Shown: positions 19,044 to 28,821, counted from the stretch's first letter. The stretch is DNA of 64,000 nt from Lachnoclostridium sp. (GCA_015057755.1 SVDR01000003.1:3625-67624); one strand, 5' to 3'. Notes: generated from the sequence alone by a model not told the origin. Numbers and translations are program-made.

Positions 19044-19757
19044 TTATAACAGATTCAGGAAACCGGATACGCCAAGGAATGCATAAACCAGTTTCTTCAT
19101 CGTTTCTGCATTGATACGGTCCACGATCTTGGTTCCCATTTTTTTGCCGATCATAATGCCCACCATACCAAGGAGTGTATACGGGATCATATCCATGGTA
19201 AAGATTCCCTTATAGATTCGGAATAACAGCATATAAACGCCGGTGACGAAGAAATGAAGCTGGATCGTTCCCAGATATTCTTCTTTGTCATCCAAAGCTG
19301 CCAGGAAATAAATAACCATTGGCGGACCGCCAATACCAAACAAGCCGCCCAGAATACCTGCAAGAATACCGCAGACTGTCGCACTTGCCAGATTGGCCTT
19401 TACCTTTAATTTTGAAGAAAATACGAGAAAATATACGGCAAGGATCATTAAGAACACGCCGAAGATCTTCTTCAAAAGGTCTGTAGGAAGGTACGGAGCC
19501 AATAATACAGCGACCGAACTGACCAGAATGTAAATCAGTGCAGGAACCAGAGTCAGCTTCCACTGGCATTTCTTTCTGTAATGCCAGCTTAAAGAACACG
19601 TTCCTGCCAGAGAAATGGCCGATGAAATGGCCGATGCACCTAAGATCGGAAAGAGCATCGGAAAAAATACCATCATAAAAATGCCAGAACCAAATCCCGT
19701 TACCGACTGGATCAGACCGGCTACGACCGGAGCGAAAAATACCACTGCTGCAGTCAT
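19044..19757 (-). CDS. TSUP-family (TauE/SafE) membrane transporter
   Basis: This 237-residue protein has seven to eight hydrophobic segments and the TSUP pattern: GLIQSVTGFGSGIFMM in the first helix and GILGGLFGIGGPPMVIY in the middle, the duplicated glycine-rich motif of the family. Relatives export sulfite or organosulfonates or take up sulfur compounds. It lies downstream of the TolC-like genes on the same strand with its own AAGGAGG site, so it may be the last gene of the efflux operon, but its substrate is unknown. Confidence 0.88.
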   Translation of the reverse strand: MTAAVVFFAPVVAGLIQSVTGFGSGIFMMVFFPMLFPILGASAISSAISLAGTCSLSWHYRKKCQWKLTLVPALIYILVSSVAVLLAPYLPTDLLKKIFGVFLMILAVYFLVFSSKLKVKANLASATVCGILAGILGGLFGIGGPPMVIYFLAALDDKEEYLGTIQLHFFVTGVYMLLFRIYKGIFTMDMIPYTLLGMVGIMIGKKMGTKIVDRINAETMKKLVYAFLGVSGFLNLL

Positions 19758-19779
19758 GAAAATATCCTCCTTAAAATAC

Positions 19780-21036
19780 CTACTGACTCAATGTCAGATT
19801 TCCCTGTACGGCCCAGTCATACGTCTCGACCGCCTGCAAAAGAGCCAGTTCCGCTGTCCGCACATTCACTTCTGCTGTCGCAAAAGCATTTTTCTGCTGC
19901 AGGTATTCTAACCTGCCTATCATGCCCAGCGCCATCTTGCGCTCTGCCTGATCCATCTTGGACTGTTCCAGAGTCAAGGCATTCTGGGCATGACTGAGTT
20001 CATTTTTGGCCTGCGTTACCGCATAATACAGATTTACCATGGAAGCCTTGATCTCGGATTCCTCTGCGTCAATCGTGCGGATCAGATTCTGCATTTCCAC
20101 AGAACCGTTTGTCAGTGTCCCTTTGCTAAGACGATTATACTTTAATGTAAAGTTATTTTCCAGCGCTTTCTGTGTATCTGCCTCTAAATTCATGGCTTCC
20201 AGCTTAGCCGGATCCACTTCCGGGATCTCCGGGATCTCCGGAGACGCATTGTAAGCCCAGCCGAGCATGGTACAAAGTGTCTGACGGATCTTCACTTCAT
20301 TTGCCTCGATCGTCATCAATCCCGCCTGCACGGAATCCAGGTTCTGCTTGGCAGAGATCACATCATTCTGAGTTGCCATTCCGGCTGCCGCCTGACGCTC
20401 CGTGGACTGGTAAACTGCCTGCAGCAATTCCAGCGTCGAATTCAGACTGCCCTTCTGAAGAAGGATCTGCTCATAACCGATCAATGCACTCTGGGCACCG
20501 GCGATCATCGCAGCACGCGGAGTATCAATGATCTGAATACGCATCATTTCCGGCGTCATCTCGGTCAGCTGGTCCGCACTCAGTAGGATCTGTTCCGACT
20601 GATTTCCCAACAGGACAGCCGAATAGACCATCTCCGCATAAGCAGACGGAGACACCGACATCCCGGCCGGAAGCATCGGACTTTCCAAGCCCAGCATTCC
20701 TTTAAAGGTCTCTGCCGTTGCCTGAAGCTGCTCTGCAGTGTCCGCCAGCTGATCGGAGCCATCCTCGATCTGCTCCTTGAGTTCCTCAATATCACTCATC
20801 GAATCCTTTGTGTCTTTGTATGTTTCACGTAAGTTTTGAAGCGTTGTGTTGTATACGTCGATCAGACGGCTGATCTCTTCATATTCCATCACGTTGTCTT
20901 CCAGACGTTTCTGTGTCTCGTCATCGTACGGTTTTCCCGGCTCCGAAACAAATTCCTTCGCATAAGTCAGGACCGGAGTACACGCCAGAGACATCGCCAG
21001 TGCCATCGGAAGTACACGATTCCATTTTTTTCTCAT
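19780..21036 (-). CDS. TolC-like coiled-coil protein (second of two)
   Basis: This is a 418-residue protein with a signal peptide (MRKKWNRVLPM, cleaving near LTYAKE) and long alpha-helical regions with heptad repeats. Two related halves can be seen: an ASGLA-type turn with LGWAYNASPEIPEIPEVD in the middle and LEQSKMDQAERKMALGMI followed by RLEYLQQKNAF near the C-terminus, both typical of outer membrane efflux proteins. It is a clear paralogue of the gene just upstream (LGWAYNSSPDIRTIPEPD there). The start at 21036 is preferred over the GTG at 21045, which overlaps the AAAAGGTG site. The host is expected to lack an outer membrane, so the partner surface is unclear. Confidence 0.8.
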   Translation of the reverse strand: MRKKWNRVLPMALAMSLACTPVLTYAKEFVSEPGKPYDDETQKRLEDNVMEYEEISRLIDVYNTTLQNLRETYKDTKDSMSDIEELKEQIEDGSDQLADTAEQLQATAETFKGMLGLESPMLPAGMSVSPSAYAEMVYSAVLLGNQSEQILLSADQLTEMTPEMMRIQIIDTPRAAMIAGAQSALIGYEQILLQKGSLNSTLELLQAVYQSTERQAAAGMATQNDVISAKQNLDSVQAGLMTIEANEVKIRQTLCTMLGWAYNASPEIPEIPEVDPAKLEAMNLEADTQKALENNFTLKYNRLSKGTLTNGSVEMQNLIRTIDAEESEIKASMVNLYYAVTQAKNELSHAQNALTLEQSKMDQAERKMALGMIGRLEYLQQKNAFATAEVNVRTAELALLQAVETYDWAVQGNLTLSQ

Positions 21037-21048
21037 ATTTTTCACCTT

Positions 21049-22230
21049 TTACATCAATCCTTTGATCGCCCACTCATACGTTTCCATTGCCGCCAGCAGA
21101 TCCAGAGCCGCCTGCTCTTTGTTCGCCTTTGCAGTCAGCCATGTGATCTCTTCCGCCAGATATTCGGCTCTGCTGATCATACCAAGTGCAAGTTTCCGCT
21201 CTGCCTGCGCAAGTTTCGCCTCTGAAACAGGCCATCCCTCGACAGCAGACTGATAGGACAGCACTTTCTGCTGAACATCTTTATACAGAAATTCCATCTG
21301 CATTCGGACTTCATTTTCTTTCTCTTTTATCTGTCTCAGCTTATCCTGGGTTCCGTTGAACTCGGATTTGTCGGTTCTCCGGATATCTGTCACATCATAG
21401 TTGGCTCCGACCGCAAGTTCCATATCCGTTTTCAGATGATACCCTTCCACTTTTGTCAGATCCGGTTCCGGAATCGTTCGGATGTCCGGGCTGCTGTTGT
21501 AAGCCCAGCCCAGTGCAGTCAGCAGGGACTGCCTGCATTTTACTAATGATGCGTGGGAAACATCTGCGGAAGCTTTTGCCGCGTGGAGAGAATCTTGTGC
21601 GGCCAGCAGCTCATCTCCGGAGATCATCCCCAATGTATGCTGCCGTTCTGAAGCCGCGTAGGAAAGTTCCGCAAGCTCCAGACTCTTTTTTGCGATCTCA
21701 TCCTGTGCTGTCAGAGTCTGATATTCCCGCATCTGAGCAGAAACCGCAATAGTTTCCTGATTGCGCACAATACGGAGTGCACGCTTTGTGCTCAGGGTTC
21801 CCTTTGCCGCATCTTCTTTTTCTCTCGCAAAACGTTTTAATGTCTTGATGTTATCCTGATATTCCTGATAAGCCTCTTCGCTGATGGAGTCCTTCAAATC
21901 CTCTGCCTCATCCTTCAGTTCTTTCGCTTCAAAGCGGAACTCCTCCGCCATAAGCAGCAACTGATCTTTGGAAAGTCCAGAACTTCCGTCCGGATTTCCG
22001 TTAAAAACTTCCAATTGCTTCAGATAAGTCGGATTGTAATGTTCTACCAGCCCCTGAAGCTCCCAGTATTCCAGAACGTTATCTCCAAAACTGAGCATCT
22101 GCGCTACTGTATAAGAACCCAGAGGAGTCTCCACATCCTGCAGTTCTGCGGCATAAGTCGGGATACTTCCCAGAACCGCAGCCGTCAGAGCCAGCGAACA
22201 GGCAACCTTCCATTTCATATTTCGTTTCAT
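21049..22230 (-). CDS. TolC-like coiled-coil protein (first of two)
   Basis: This is a 393-residue secreted protein with a signal peptide (about 1-28) and predominantly helical, heptad-bearing sequence. LGWAYNSSPDIRTIPEPD and the C-terminal AQAERKLALGMISRAEYL correspond to the repeated turns of TolC-family efflux proteins. Its ATG overlaps the TGA of the RND permease gene (ATGA), so the two are translationally coupled. Coupling to an RND permease and adaptor is exactly the arrangement of a tripartite pump, although the host appears monoderm. Confidence 0.82.
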   Translation of the reverse strand: MKRNMKWKVACSLALTAAVLGSIPTYAAELQDVETPLGSYTVAQMLSFGDNVLEYWELQGLVEHYNPTYLKQLEVFNGNPDGSSGLSKDQLLLMAEEFRFEAKELKDEAEDLKDSISEEAYQEYQDNIKTLKRFAREKEDAAKGTLSTKRALRIVRNQETIAVSAQMREYQTLTAQDEIAKKSLELAELSYAASERQHTLGMISGDELLAAQDSLHAAKASADVSHASLVKCRQSLLTALGWAYNSSPDIRTIPEPDLTKVEGYHLKTDMELAVGANYDVTDIRRTDKSEFNGTQDKLRQIKEKENEVRMQMEFLYKDVQQKVLSYQSAVEGWPVSEAKLAQAERKLALGMISRAEYLAEEITWLTAKANKEQAALDLLAAMETYEWAIKGLM

Positions 22231-25200
22231 TCTTCTACCATCTCCTCTGTTCCTGAGGCACTGCCCTTACCGTTCATAACGCTATAGTAAATCGGCAGCA
22301 TCAGAAGTGCCAGAACGGTGGACGCGATCAGACCTCCCATATCAACCAGTGCAAGACCCTGCATCATCTGACCAGCCTGACCGATACCGAGTCCCAGCGG
22401 AACCAGCGCCACAACCGTTGTCAGAGTTGTCATCAGGATCGGACGCAGACGGGTCGCTCCCGCTTCCACAAGTGCGGTATTCAGGTCCATTTCCGCACGG
22501 TACTGGTTAACTGTATCCACATACAGAATACCGTTATTAACTACAGTTCCGACTAAGATCATGAAACCGAACAGAGCCGGCATACTGAGTTTCACTCCGC
22601 ACAGCCATAAAAGACCGAATGAACCGATCAGGGAGAACGGAATGGTCGTCATAACCATGATGGAGAATTTCGGAGATTCAAACTGGCTCGCCATGACAAC
22701 GAATACAAGGAACGCTGCATATCCGATTGCCACGTAAAGTGCATTAAACTCTTCATACATCATCTCTATCAGTGTGTTTTCCTGCTCTTTCACATCGCTG
22801 CTCAGATACGGTTTTACGATTTCTTCGTGAATTTCATCCAGAGAATTCTCTGTTCCGAAATCATTGATCGCACCGGAGATTGTTACCTGATACTGCTTAT
22901 CCGTCTTTGTAATGCTCAACGGGCTGTCTTCAAAACCGATTTCCGCAATGTCTGCAAGAGCTACCGCGGAGCCCATGGTGTTGTAAACCACGATTCCCTG
23001 AAGTTCATCAATCGTATCATATTCGTCTGCTGGATATTCTACCATAACAGAAAGATCGTTTCCTTTCACATTCATGGTCATAGCCTCTGTACCGCTGAGC
23101 ATCATGTAGACCTGACCGGCTACCTGAACCGGAGTCAGTCCTTCCGCAGTCGCTTTGACTGGGTCTACAGAAACCTTTACAAGCGGAGCATCATTTTCCA
23201 TGGTTGAATGGATCTGCGCCGTATCCTCACGGGCACGAAGTTTATCAACGATCTCATCGGAAATATCTTTTAACTGCTCATAGTCCGTGCTGAGAAGTAT
23301 AATTTCAATATCATCTGCTTCCGGCATGGACATACTCATCAGTGAAGACTGTTCCTGCAGTGATACGACACAATCAGGCCATGTCTGGAGTTCCTGCTTC
23401 CACTCTTTCAATACTGCCGATGTCTCTCTGGAACGATCCTCCTTCAGGTATGCAGTCAGAGTGATGCCGCTGCCTCCTGTCAGGTTTAATCCGCTGCTTC
23501 CGTAAGAAAGAAGATAAGATTCCACATCTGCATCCTGTGCGATATATTCTTCCGCACGGGCTCCGATCTTATCAATTTCCTCAATCGTAAGACCCGGCTG
23601 GGATTCAATGGTGATCGCAATGATACCATCATCCGTCATTGGCATCAGCTCTGTCTCCAACTGAGTCGCTAAATACAGGGACAGCGCCAGAAGCGTAACC
23701 GAAGTGAACATAACGGCTGCTTTATGGTTTAATAATTTACGGATCAGACTGCGGTATCCGTCCTGAAGCACATGCATAAAACGGCTGGCAGGAGTCGTTG
23801 TCTTCTCCTTTGGCATATAAAATACATAGCAAAGCGGAACCAGAGACATCGCTGAGATCAGGGATGCAACCAGACCGAATACGATGGAAAATCCAAGCGG
23901 CTGGAATAACTGACCGGAAAGACCATCCATAACTGCCAGCGGAAGGAATACAACACAGGTCGTTGTCGTACCGCCGAGAATGGACTGGAATACTCTTTTC
24001 GTACCTTCCAGGGCAGCCTTTCTTGCTTCCACAAAACCGCCTCCGGCTGTGGTTCTGAAACAGCTCTCCAGTACAACGATGGAGTTATCAACCATCATAC
24101 CAATACCCACGACCATACTTCCCAGTGTAATAATGTTCAGGGAAAATCCTGCCACTTTTACTGCGATCAATGTGGATAAAACAGAAACCGGAATGGAGGT
24201 TCCGACAATTAAGGATGCCTTCAAATCACCCAGGAAGATGAAAATGATCGCCATGGCAACAACGACAGCCGTTACCATCGTCTGCATTACCGTTTCAATG
24301 GACTGTACGATCAGCTTACTGTTATCATTGATCACCTCAATGTTCAGGTTCGGGTCCTCTTCCATCATTTCTTCTAAGACAGCCATTACTTCCCTGGACA
24401 CTTCAATATCCGTGCTGTCCTGGTTTTTGTTGATACCAATAGAAATAGTATCCACTCCATTGTAACGTCCGATGGAAGTCTGCTCTTCCAGAGCCAGATA
24501 AATGTTGGCAATATCTTCCATATAAATAATGTTTCCATTGCCTGCGGTGATCGGAATCTGTTTCAGAAGTTCAACTGTATCAAAATCTACACCGCTGGTT
24601 ACGGAAAGATTTCTTGTACCGACAATCGTATCTCCCAAAGGCATCGCAAAGTTCGCAGTCGCAATCGAAGTCGCAACAGCGCTCATATTCATGCGGTACT
24701 GCGCCAGCTTCTCCGGGATCAGTTCAATGCGGACATACTCCGCCTGACCGCCGCTGATGTTTACGTTGGCTACACAGCCCAGTTTTTCAATCTGTGGAAC
24801 TACCGTATTATCTACATAGTTATAAAGGTTGCTGACACTCTCATTGTTGACTGCGATCGTCAGAGAAGTCAGATCATTAATATCCAGTTCGATGATGGTC
24901 GGAGTATCTACATCATCCGGAAGGACCGTATCCAACGCATCAATCTTTTTCTTCAGCTCATCGTAAGCCTCATTGATATCCGTTCCATACTCGTAAGAGA
25001 GCAGGACCATACCATAGTTTTCACTGGAAGTACTGGTGATCGTTTCCACGCCGGAAAGTGTTCCGACAGAATCCTCAATCTCTTTGACAACCAATTCTTC
25101 CACATCTTCCGGACTCGCACCCGGATAAATGGCGCTGATAATGAGCATTGGCATATTAATCTCAGACATCAGTTCCATTTTATTTGTTGTAATGGACGTA

Positions 25201-25277
25201 AATCCAAATACGATCAGACACAGCACCACGATCAAAGTCGTGACCGGTCTCTTCAAGACGGTTTTCGTTAAGCCCAT
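22227..25277 (-). CDS. RND-family efflux permease (AcrB/SwrC-like)
   Basis: This 1016-residue inner membrane proton-driven transporter starts with MGLTKTVLKRPVTTLIVV, the typical first helix, and has two large extracytoplasmic loops between helices 1-2 and 7-8. The helix 4 segment has the conserved Asp within GIGMMVDNSIVVLES. The length and two-fold symmetric layout match the AcrB family. It is the pump of the operon adaptor-RND-TolC-TolC. In Firmicutes, relatives such as SwrC export lipopeptides or detergents; the substrate here is unknown. A GGGAGGCG site precedes the ATG. Confidence 0.95.
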   Translation of the reverse strand: MGLTKTVLKRPVTTLIVVLCLIVFGFTSITTNKMELMSEINMPMLIISAIYPGASPEDVEELVVKEIEDSVGTLSGVETITSTSSENYGMVLLSYEYGTDINEAYDELKKKIDALDTVLPDDVDTPTIIELDINDLTSLTIAVNNESVSNLYNYVDNTVVPQIEKLGCVANVNISGGQAEYVRIELIPEKLAQYRMNMSAVATSIATANFAMPLGDTIVGTRNLSVTSGVDFDTVELLKQIPITAGNGNIIYMEDIANIYLALEEQTSIGRYNGVDTISIGINKNQDSTDIEVSREVMAVLEEMMEEDPNLNIEVINDNSKLIVQSIETVMQTMVTAVVVAMAIIFIFLGDLKASLIVGTSIPVSVLSTLIAVKVAGFSLNIITLGSMVVGIGMMVDNSIVVLESCFRTTAGGGFVEARKAALEGTKRVFQSILGGTTTTCVVFLPLAVMDGLSGQLFQPLGFSIVFGLVASLISAMSLVPLCYVFYMPKEKTTTPASRFMHVLQDGYRSLIRKLLNHKAAVMFTSVTLLALSLYLATQLETELMPMTDDGIIAITIESQPGLTIEEIDKIGARAEEYIAQDADVESYLLSYGSSGLNLTGGSGITLTAYLKEDRSRETSAVLKEWKQELQTWPDCVVSLQEQSSLMSMSMPEADDIEIILLSTDYEQLKDISDEIVDKLRAREDTAQIHSTMENDAPLVKVSVDPVKATAEGLTPVQVAGQVYMMLSGTEAMTMNVKGNDLSVMVEYPADEYDTIDELQGIVVYNTMGSAVALADIAEIGFEDSPLSITKTDKQYQVTISGAINDFGTENSLDEIHEEIVKPYLSSDVKEQENTLIEMMYEEFNALYVAIGYAAFLVFVVMASQFESPKFSIMVMTTIPFSLIGSFGLLWLCGVKLSMPALFGFMILVGTVVNNGILYVDTVNQYRAEMDLNTALVEAGATRLRPILMTTLTTVVALVPLGLGIGQAGQMMQGLALVDMGGLIASTVLALLMLPIYYSVMNGKGSASGTEEMVEE

Positions 25278-25293
25278 AAATCACGCCTCCCTA

Positions 25294-26355
25294 TTATTCT
25301 GTAAATTCAGCCACTACCGAAGCGCCATCGAAAAGCTCTCTTGTCCAGGAAACAATGATCTGGTCATCGTAGTCCAGACCGGACTCGATCTCGATTCTCT
25401 CTGCGTCTACCAGTCCGTCTTCCACAAATACTTTTTCTGCAAGTCCGGTATCTGCATCATAAATATACACGAATGCTTCTCCATCGTCGTAGTTTACACT
25501 ATTTGCCGGAACCGTCAGAACATCTTCTGCCTTCTGCGCAGTCACATAAAGCTTTACCATGCTTCCATTGGCAATGCCTGCTGCATCTTCCAGATTTGCC
25601 TTCACGGTAAACAAACCAGTCTGCATATCAACCATAGTTCCAACTTCTATGATCGTTCCGTGGTATTCCAGACCGTTCTTCTCAACCGTAAACGGGTCTC
25701 CCACTTTGATTCCCTGCTGTACACGCTCGGTTACTGCGAAATTGACCGTCTTGCTTCCCTCGCTGGAGATCACTCCCACCATACCTGCACTCAGCATATT
25801 TTTCTCAACCACGCTGAAAGACTCCAAGCGACCACTGATCGGCGCTTTTACTACTGTTGCATCTACCTGTGCATCATAAGCAAGCTGCAGACCCTTTACC
25901 TGCAGTTTCGCTGCTTCGACACCGCTTACCACCTGCTCATACGCCTGTGCTGCAATATCTCCGCTCTCATAAAGCACTTTCATACGCTCCAGATTTGTCT
26001 GCGCATCCTTTAACTGAATCTTTGCCGCATCCAGCTGGATTTTCGCAGAATCCAACTGTAAATTGTCAATCTTAAATAATTCCTGGTCCTTCTCCACATA
26101 ATCGCCCAGTTTTACATACACTTCCAGCACTTCTCCGGAACCGGTCGCGATCACATACACACTTTCCTCCGCCGTCACAGTTCCTGTCAGCCCTGTTTCC
26201 AGTTCGATCGTCGCCTTCTGCGGGTATTCCACACGCACGGTCGGATCCGGAATCGCTTCCATCACAACCTCTTCCTGATTCAGTCTGAACCACACCGCTG
26301 CGCCAAGGGCTCCTACTGCTACAGCACCCACAACAAATTTACCAATCTTTCCCAT
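25294..26355 (-). CDS. RND periplasmic adaptor (membrane fusion protein)
   Basis: This 353-residue protein has an N-terminal membrane anchor (about 5-25), a barrel-sandwich/lipoyl segment (ATGSGEVLEVYVKLGDYVEKDQ... and VVKAPISGRLESFSVVEKNML), a helical hairpin (AKIQLDAAKIQLKDAQTNLERM) and a beta-barrel with membrane-proximal domain, in the order of HlyD/AcrA adaptors. It would bridge the RND permease and the TolC-like proteins. It lies 16 bases upstream of the permease gene in the same operon. Confidence 0.93.
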   Translation of the reverse strand: MGKIGKFVVGAVAVGALGAAVWFRLNQEEVVMEAIPDPTVRVEYPQKATIELETGLTGTVTAEESVYVIATGSGEVLEVYVKLGDYVEKDQELFKIDNLQLDSAKIQLDAAKIQLKDAQTNLERMKVLYESGDIAAQAYEQVVSGVEAAKLQVKGLQLAYDAQVDATVVKAPISGRLESFSVVEKNMLSAGMVGVISSEGSKTVNFAVTERVQQGIKVGDPFTVEKNGLEYHGTIIEVGTMVDMQTGLFTVKANLEDAAGIANGSMVKLYVTAQKAEDVLTVPANSVNYDDGEAFVYIYDADTGLAEKVFVEDGLVDAERIEIESGLDYDDQIIVSWTRELFDGASVVAEFTE

Positions 26356-26415
26356 TCTACTCTCTATCCTTTCTGTTCATTACTTCTCTGTCTATTTTTG
26401 AGACTCACACAACCA

Positions 26416-27039
26416 CTACTCACGCGGACACGCTCCGTATCGCAGCAGCTTCATGCAGCTGCGATATGAACGCTCAATTTCATTTATCTCTTTTTCTTTC
26501 GCAAAATACTTCTTTAAAGATACGACCAGGGACGCTGTATGCAATCTCAAAAGTTCCTGAAACTCCTCCGGATCCACGTTGCAAACCTGCGGATTTACCT
26601 GACTATAGATCTTCATGGCGTAAGAACGATTCTCTTCTTCCAGCTTACAGTCTTCCGACGGATTCCGCGTAATCTGTTCTGAAAAGAAGTTGCTCCTCAT
26701 CATATTTCCCACGATTTCTACCAGTCCCTGTTCATCAACCCAGTGAATGGTATGATAGAGCACACGGTCAAACACTTCCCAGATATCTCCTCCGTTCTCT
26801 TCCAATCCCTGCAGGTAGAACTGACGGTAAACATCAATAAAATCACCCATGACCCACTTTAACAGATCGATCTTGTCCTCAAAATATGTGTAAAAACTGC
26901 CTCTTGAAATCTCTGCAGTCTGAATGATCTTATTAATCGAAGCTTCCTCCGGAGATACGCGCTTAAATTCCTGAATTGCTGCATTTCTTATGGTCTCTGC
27001 TTTTTCTTTCGGTAATCGAAAAAAACGCTCTGATGGCAT
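26416..27039 (-). CDS. TetR-family transcriptional regulator of the efflux operon
   Basis: This 207-residue protein has an N-terminal helix-turn-helix (about 10-55: IRNAAIQEFKRV, SINKIIQTAEISRGSFYTYF) typical of TetR repressors and a helical ligand-binding C-terminal part. The start was set to the ATG at 27039, six bases after GGAGGGGG. Two perfect 13-bp palindromes lie 57-90 bases upstream, the obvious operator. It most likely represses its own operon and the RND pump in the absence of a pump substrate. The gap to the adaptor gene is only 60 bases, so they may be one transcription unit. Confidence 0.9.
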   Translation of the reverse strand: MPSERFFRLPKEKAETIRNAAIQEFKRVSPEEASINKIIQTAEISRGSFYTYFEDKIDLLKWVMGDFIDVYRQFYLQGLEENGGDIWEVFDRVLYHTIHWVDEQGLVEIVGNMMRSNFFSEQITRNPSEDCKLEEENRSYAMKIYSQVNPQVCNVDPEEFQELLRLHTASLVVSLKKYFAKEKEINEIERSYRSCMKLLRYGACPRE

Positions 27040-27095
27040 ATTCAACCCCCTCCTTCTTCCAAACGCCGCCTTATTATATCTGACGGCACAAAAAA

Positions 27096-27129
27096 TGACA
27101 GCCTGTCATCATTATGTGACAGCCTGTCA
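27096..27129. promoter_or_regulatory. Two tandem 13-bp palindromic operators upstream of tetR
   Basis: TGACAGCCTGTCA occurs twice, at 27096-27108 and 27117-27129, centre-to-centre 21 bases (two helical turns). Each is a perfect inverted repeat around a central C. The size and position are those expected for TetR-family operators controlling the tetR-RND operon. Confidence 0.8.
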
Positions 27130-27166
27130 TTTTTGTCAATCTCTCTGTTTGAGATTTTATATTGAT

Positions 27167-27715
27167 TTAACAATTTCTTAACCGACGCAGTTCATCCAAC
27201 GCCTTCTCTGTATCCAAAGTCATGCTTCCGTCCGGAAATACGTAGACCGGAACACCGACCTTGCCGTCCGCCCTTACTGCATCATAGAGCTCCGGATGAT
27301 TTTCACGAATCTTCAGATACAGGCGCATATCCTGCAGATTTTCCAGCATATCATGGAATTCAAATTCCTGACCTTCTGCTTTTGCCTGCTCCACTGCCAC
27401 ACGACAATCCGGACACAGCCAGGTTCCCACAAGCTGAACAGCCGGAGCCTTTTCTTTTCTCGCCGCCTCAAATGCCTTTTCGCAGTCAAATGTCACGGTT
27501 CCATCTTCCAGAACAAATACCGGAATACCGATAGTATTATTCTTTCTGCACTCCTCAAACAGTTCCGGATTTGCATCGCGGACACTCAAAAATTCTTTTA
27601 AATAAGCCATCGATGTTTCCATGTCATGGAATTCGATCGGTAATTTCTGTCTCTCAATCTCTGCACACGCCCAGATACAGTCTTTGCACAGATGATTTCC
27701 CAACATTGTGATCAT
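27167..27715 (-). CDS. Tandem glutaredoxin/thioredoxin-like domain protein
   Basis: The start at 27715 (MITMLG) has AAGGAG nine bases upstream. The 182-residue cytosolic protein contains two copies of the same domain: CKDCIWA...EFHDM...IGIPVFVLEDG...DCEKA (about 1-85) and CPDCRVA...EFHDM...VGVPVYVFPDG...DTEKA (about 95-180). Each has a CxxC redox pair and a cis-Pro-type GIPVF/GVPVY strand typical of glutaredoxin-like folds. The duplication suggests internal electron transfer. It lies 28 bases downstream of the aldo/keto reductase gene in the same direction, so the two may form a redox operon. Confidence 0.82.
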   Translation of the reverse strand: MITMLGNHLCKDCIWACAEIERQKLPIEFHDMETSMAYLKEFLSVRDANPELFEECRKNNTIGIPVFVLEDGTVTFDCEKAFEAARKEKAPAVQLVGTWLCPDCRVAVEQAKAEGQEFEFHDMLENLQDMRLYLKIRENHPELYDAVRADGKVGVPVYVFPDGSMTLDTEKALDELRRLRNC

Positions 27716-27743
27716 GTCGTTTTCTCCTTTGTATCCGAACCGT

Positions 27744-28781
27744 TTAGAAGTTGTACGGTTCAATCGGTTTGCCGGCAAGAATCTCCTCATAGTCCTTCAG
27801 GTTTCTTGCCAGAAGTTCCGGAGTGTTCAGTCCGTACGGGCATTTACTTGCGCACTGGTTGCAATGTAAGCAGTCTTTGATCTTCATCATCTTCGCCTGG
27901 CTTGCCTCAGAAAGATGACCTGCAGACGGAGAACGGCGGAGAAGCAGAGACATTCTCGCACAAGTATTGATCTCAATGCCAACCGGACACGGCATACAAT
28001 ATCCGCACGCACGGCAGAAACTTCCGTATAACTGTTTTCTGTCTGCCTCGATCAGAGCCTTGATCTCGCCATCCATGGACGGTTCATTCTGCATATAGCT
28101 CAGGAATTCATCCAGCTCATGTTCTCTCTGCACGCCCCAGATCGGAACCACATTATCAAACTGCGCCTGGAATGCGTACGCAGCCGCAGAATTTGTGATC
28201 AGACCGCCGGACAATGCTTTCATAGCGATAAAGCCCATATCGTGTTCTTTACATTTTTTCACAAGTGCAATATCTGCATCGCTGCACAGATAACAGAACG
28301 GGAACTGCAATGTCTCATAAAGTCCGGAGTCAATGGCTTCGTTTGCCACGGACTGACGGTGGTTTGTAATACCGATGTGAAGAATCTTGCCCTGCTCTTT
28401 CGCCTTCAGCGCTGCCTCATAGAGACCGTACTGGTCATCCGGCTTCGGGCAGAACGGCGGGTTGTGGAACTGGTACACATCGATGTGATCTGTCTTTAAC
28501 TTCGTCAGGGAAGTCTCCAGGTCTTTCCAGAAATCATCCACATTCTTCGCCATGGTTTTTGATGTAATAATGATGTCGTTACGCACATCGCTCAGCGCAT
28601 ATCCAATCTTCTCTTCACTGTCCGAATACGCTCTCGCTGTATCAAACAGATTGATTCCGCTGTCATATGCTTTTCTCAGCAGCTTTGCAGCCTCTTCCTT
28701 TGTGATACGCTGGATCGGCAGCGCGCCAAATCCATTCTTGTTGACTGTGATACCGGTACTTCCTAATCTTACTGTTGTCAT
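27744..28781 (-). CDS. Aldo/keto reductase with C-terminal 4Fe-4S ferredoxin-like domain
   Basis: The 345-residue protein has an aldo/keto reductase barrel (FGALPIQRI, NLFDTARAYSDSEEKIGYAL with the catalytic Asp/Tyr, HIDVYQFHN) and then a C-terminal extension with two cysteine clusters: CRACGYCMPCPVG (around residue 255) and CLHCNQCASKCPYG (around 310), able to bind two 4Fe-4S clusters. Such fusions couple substrate reduction to ferredoxin-type electron donors. A paralogue lies at 55.7 kb. AAGGGG precedes the ATG. Confidence 0.93.
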   Translation of the reverse strand: MTTVRLGSTGITVNKNGFGALPIQRITKEEAAKLLRKAYDSGINLFDTARAYSDSEEKIGYALSDVRNDIIITSKTMAKNVDDFWKDLETSLTKLKTDHIDVYQFHNPPFCPKPDDQYGLYEAALKAKEQGKILHIGITNHRQSVANEAIDSGLYETLQFPFCYLCSDADIALVKKCKEHDMGFIAMKALSGGLITNSAAAYAFQAQFDNVVPIWGVQREHELDEFLSYMQNEPSMDGEIKALIEADRKQLYGSFCRACGYCMPCPVGIEINTCARMSLLLRRSPSAGHLSEASQAKMMKIKDCLHCNQCASKCPYGLNTPELLARNLKDYEEILAGKPIEPYNF

Positions 28782-28821
28782 ACGTTGTTCCCCTTTCTTG
28801 ATGTTGCTGATTGGTGAACGC

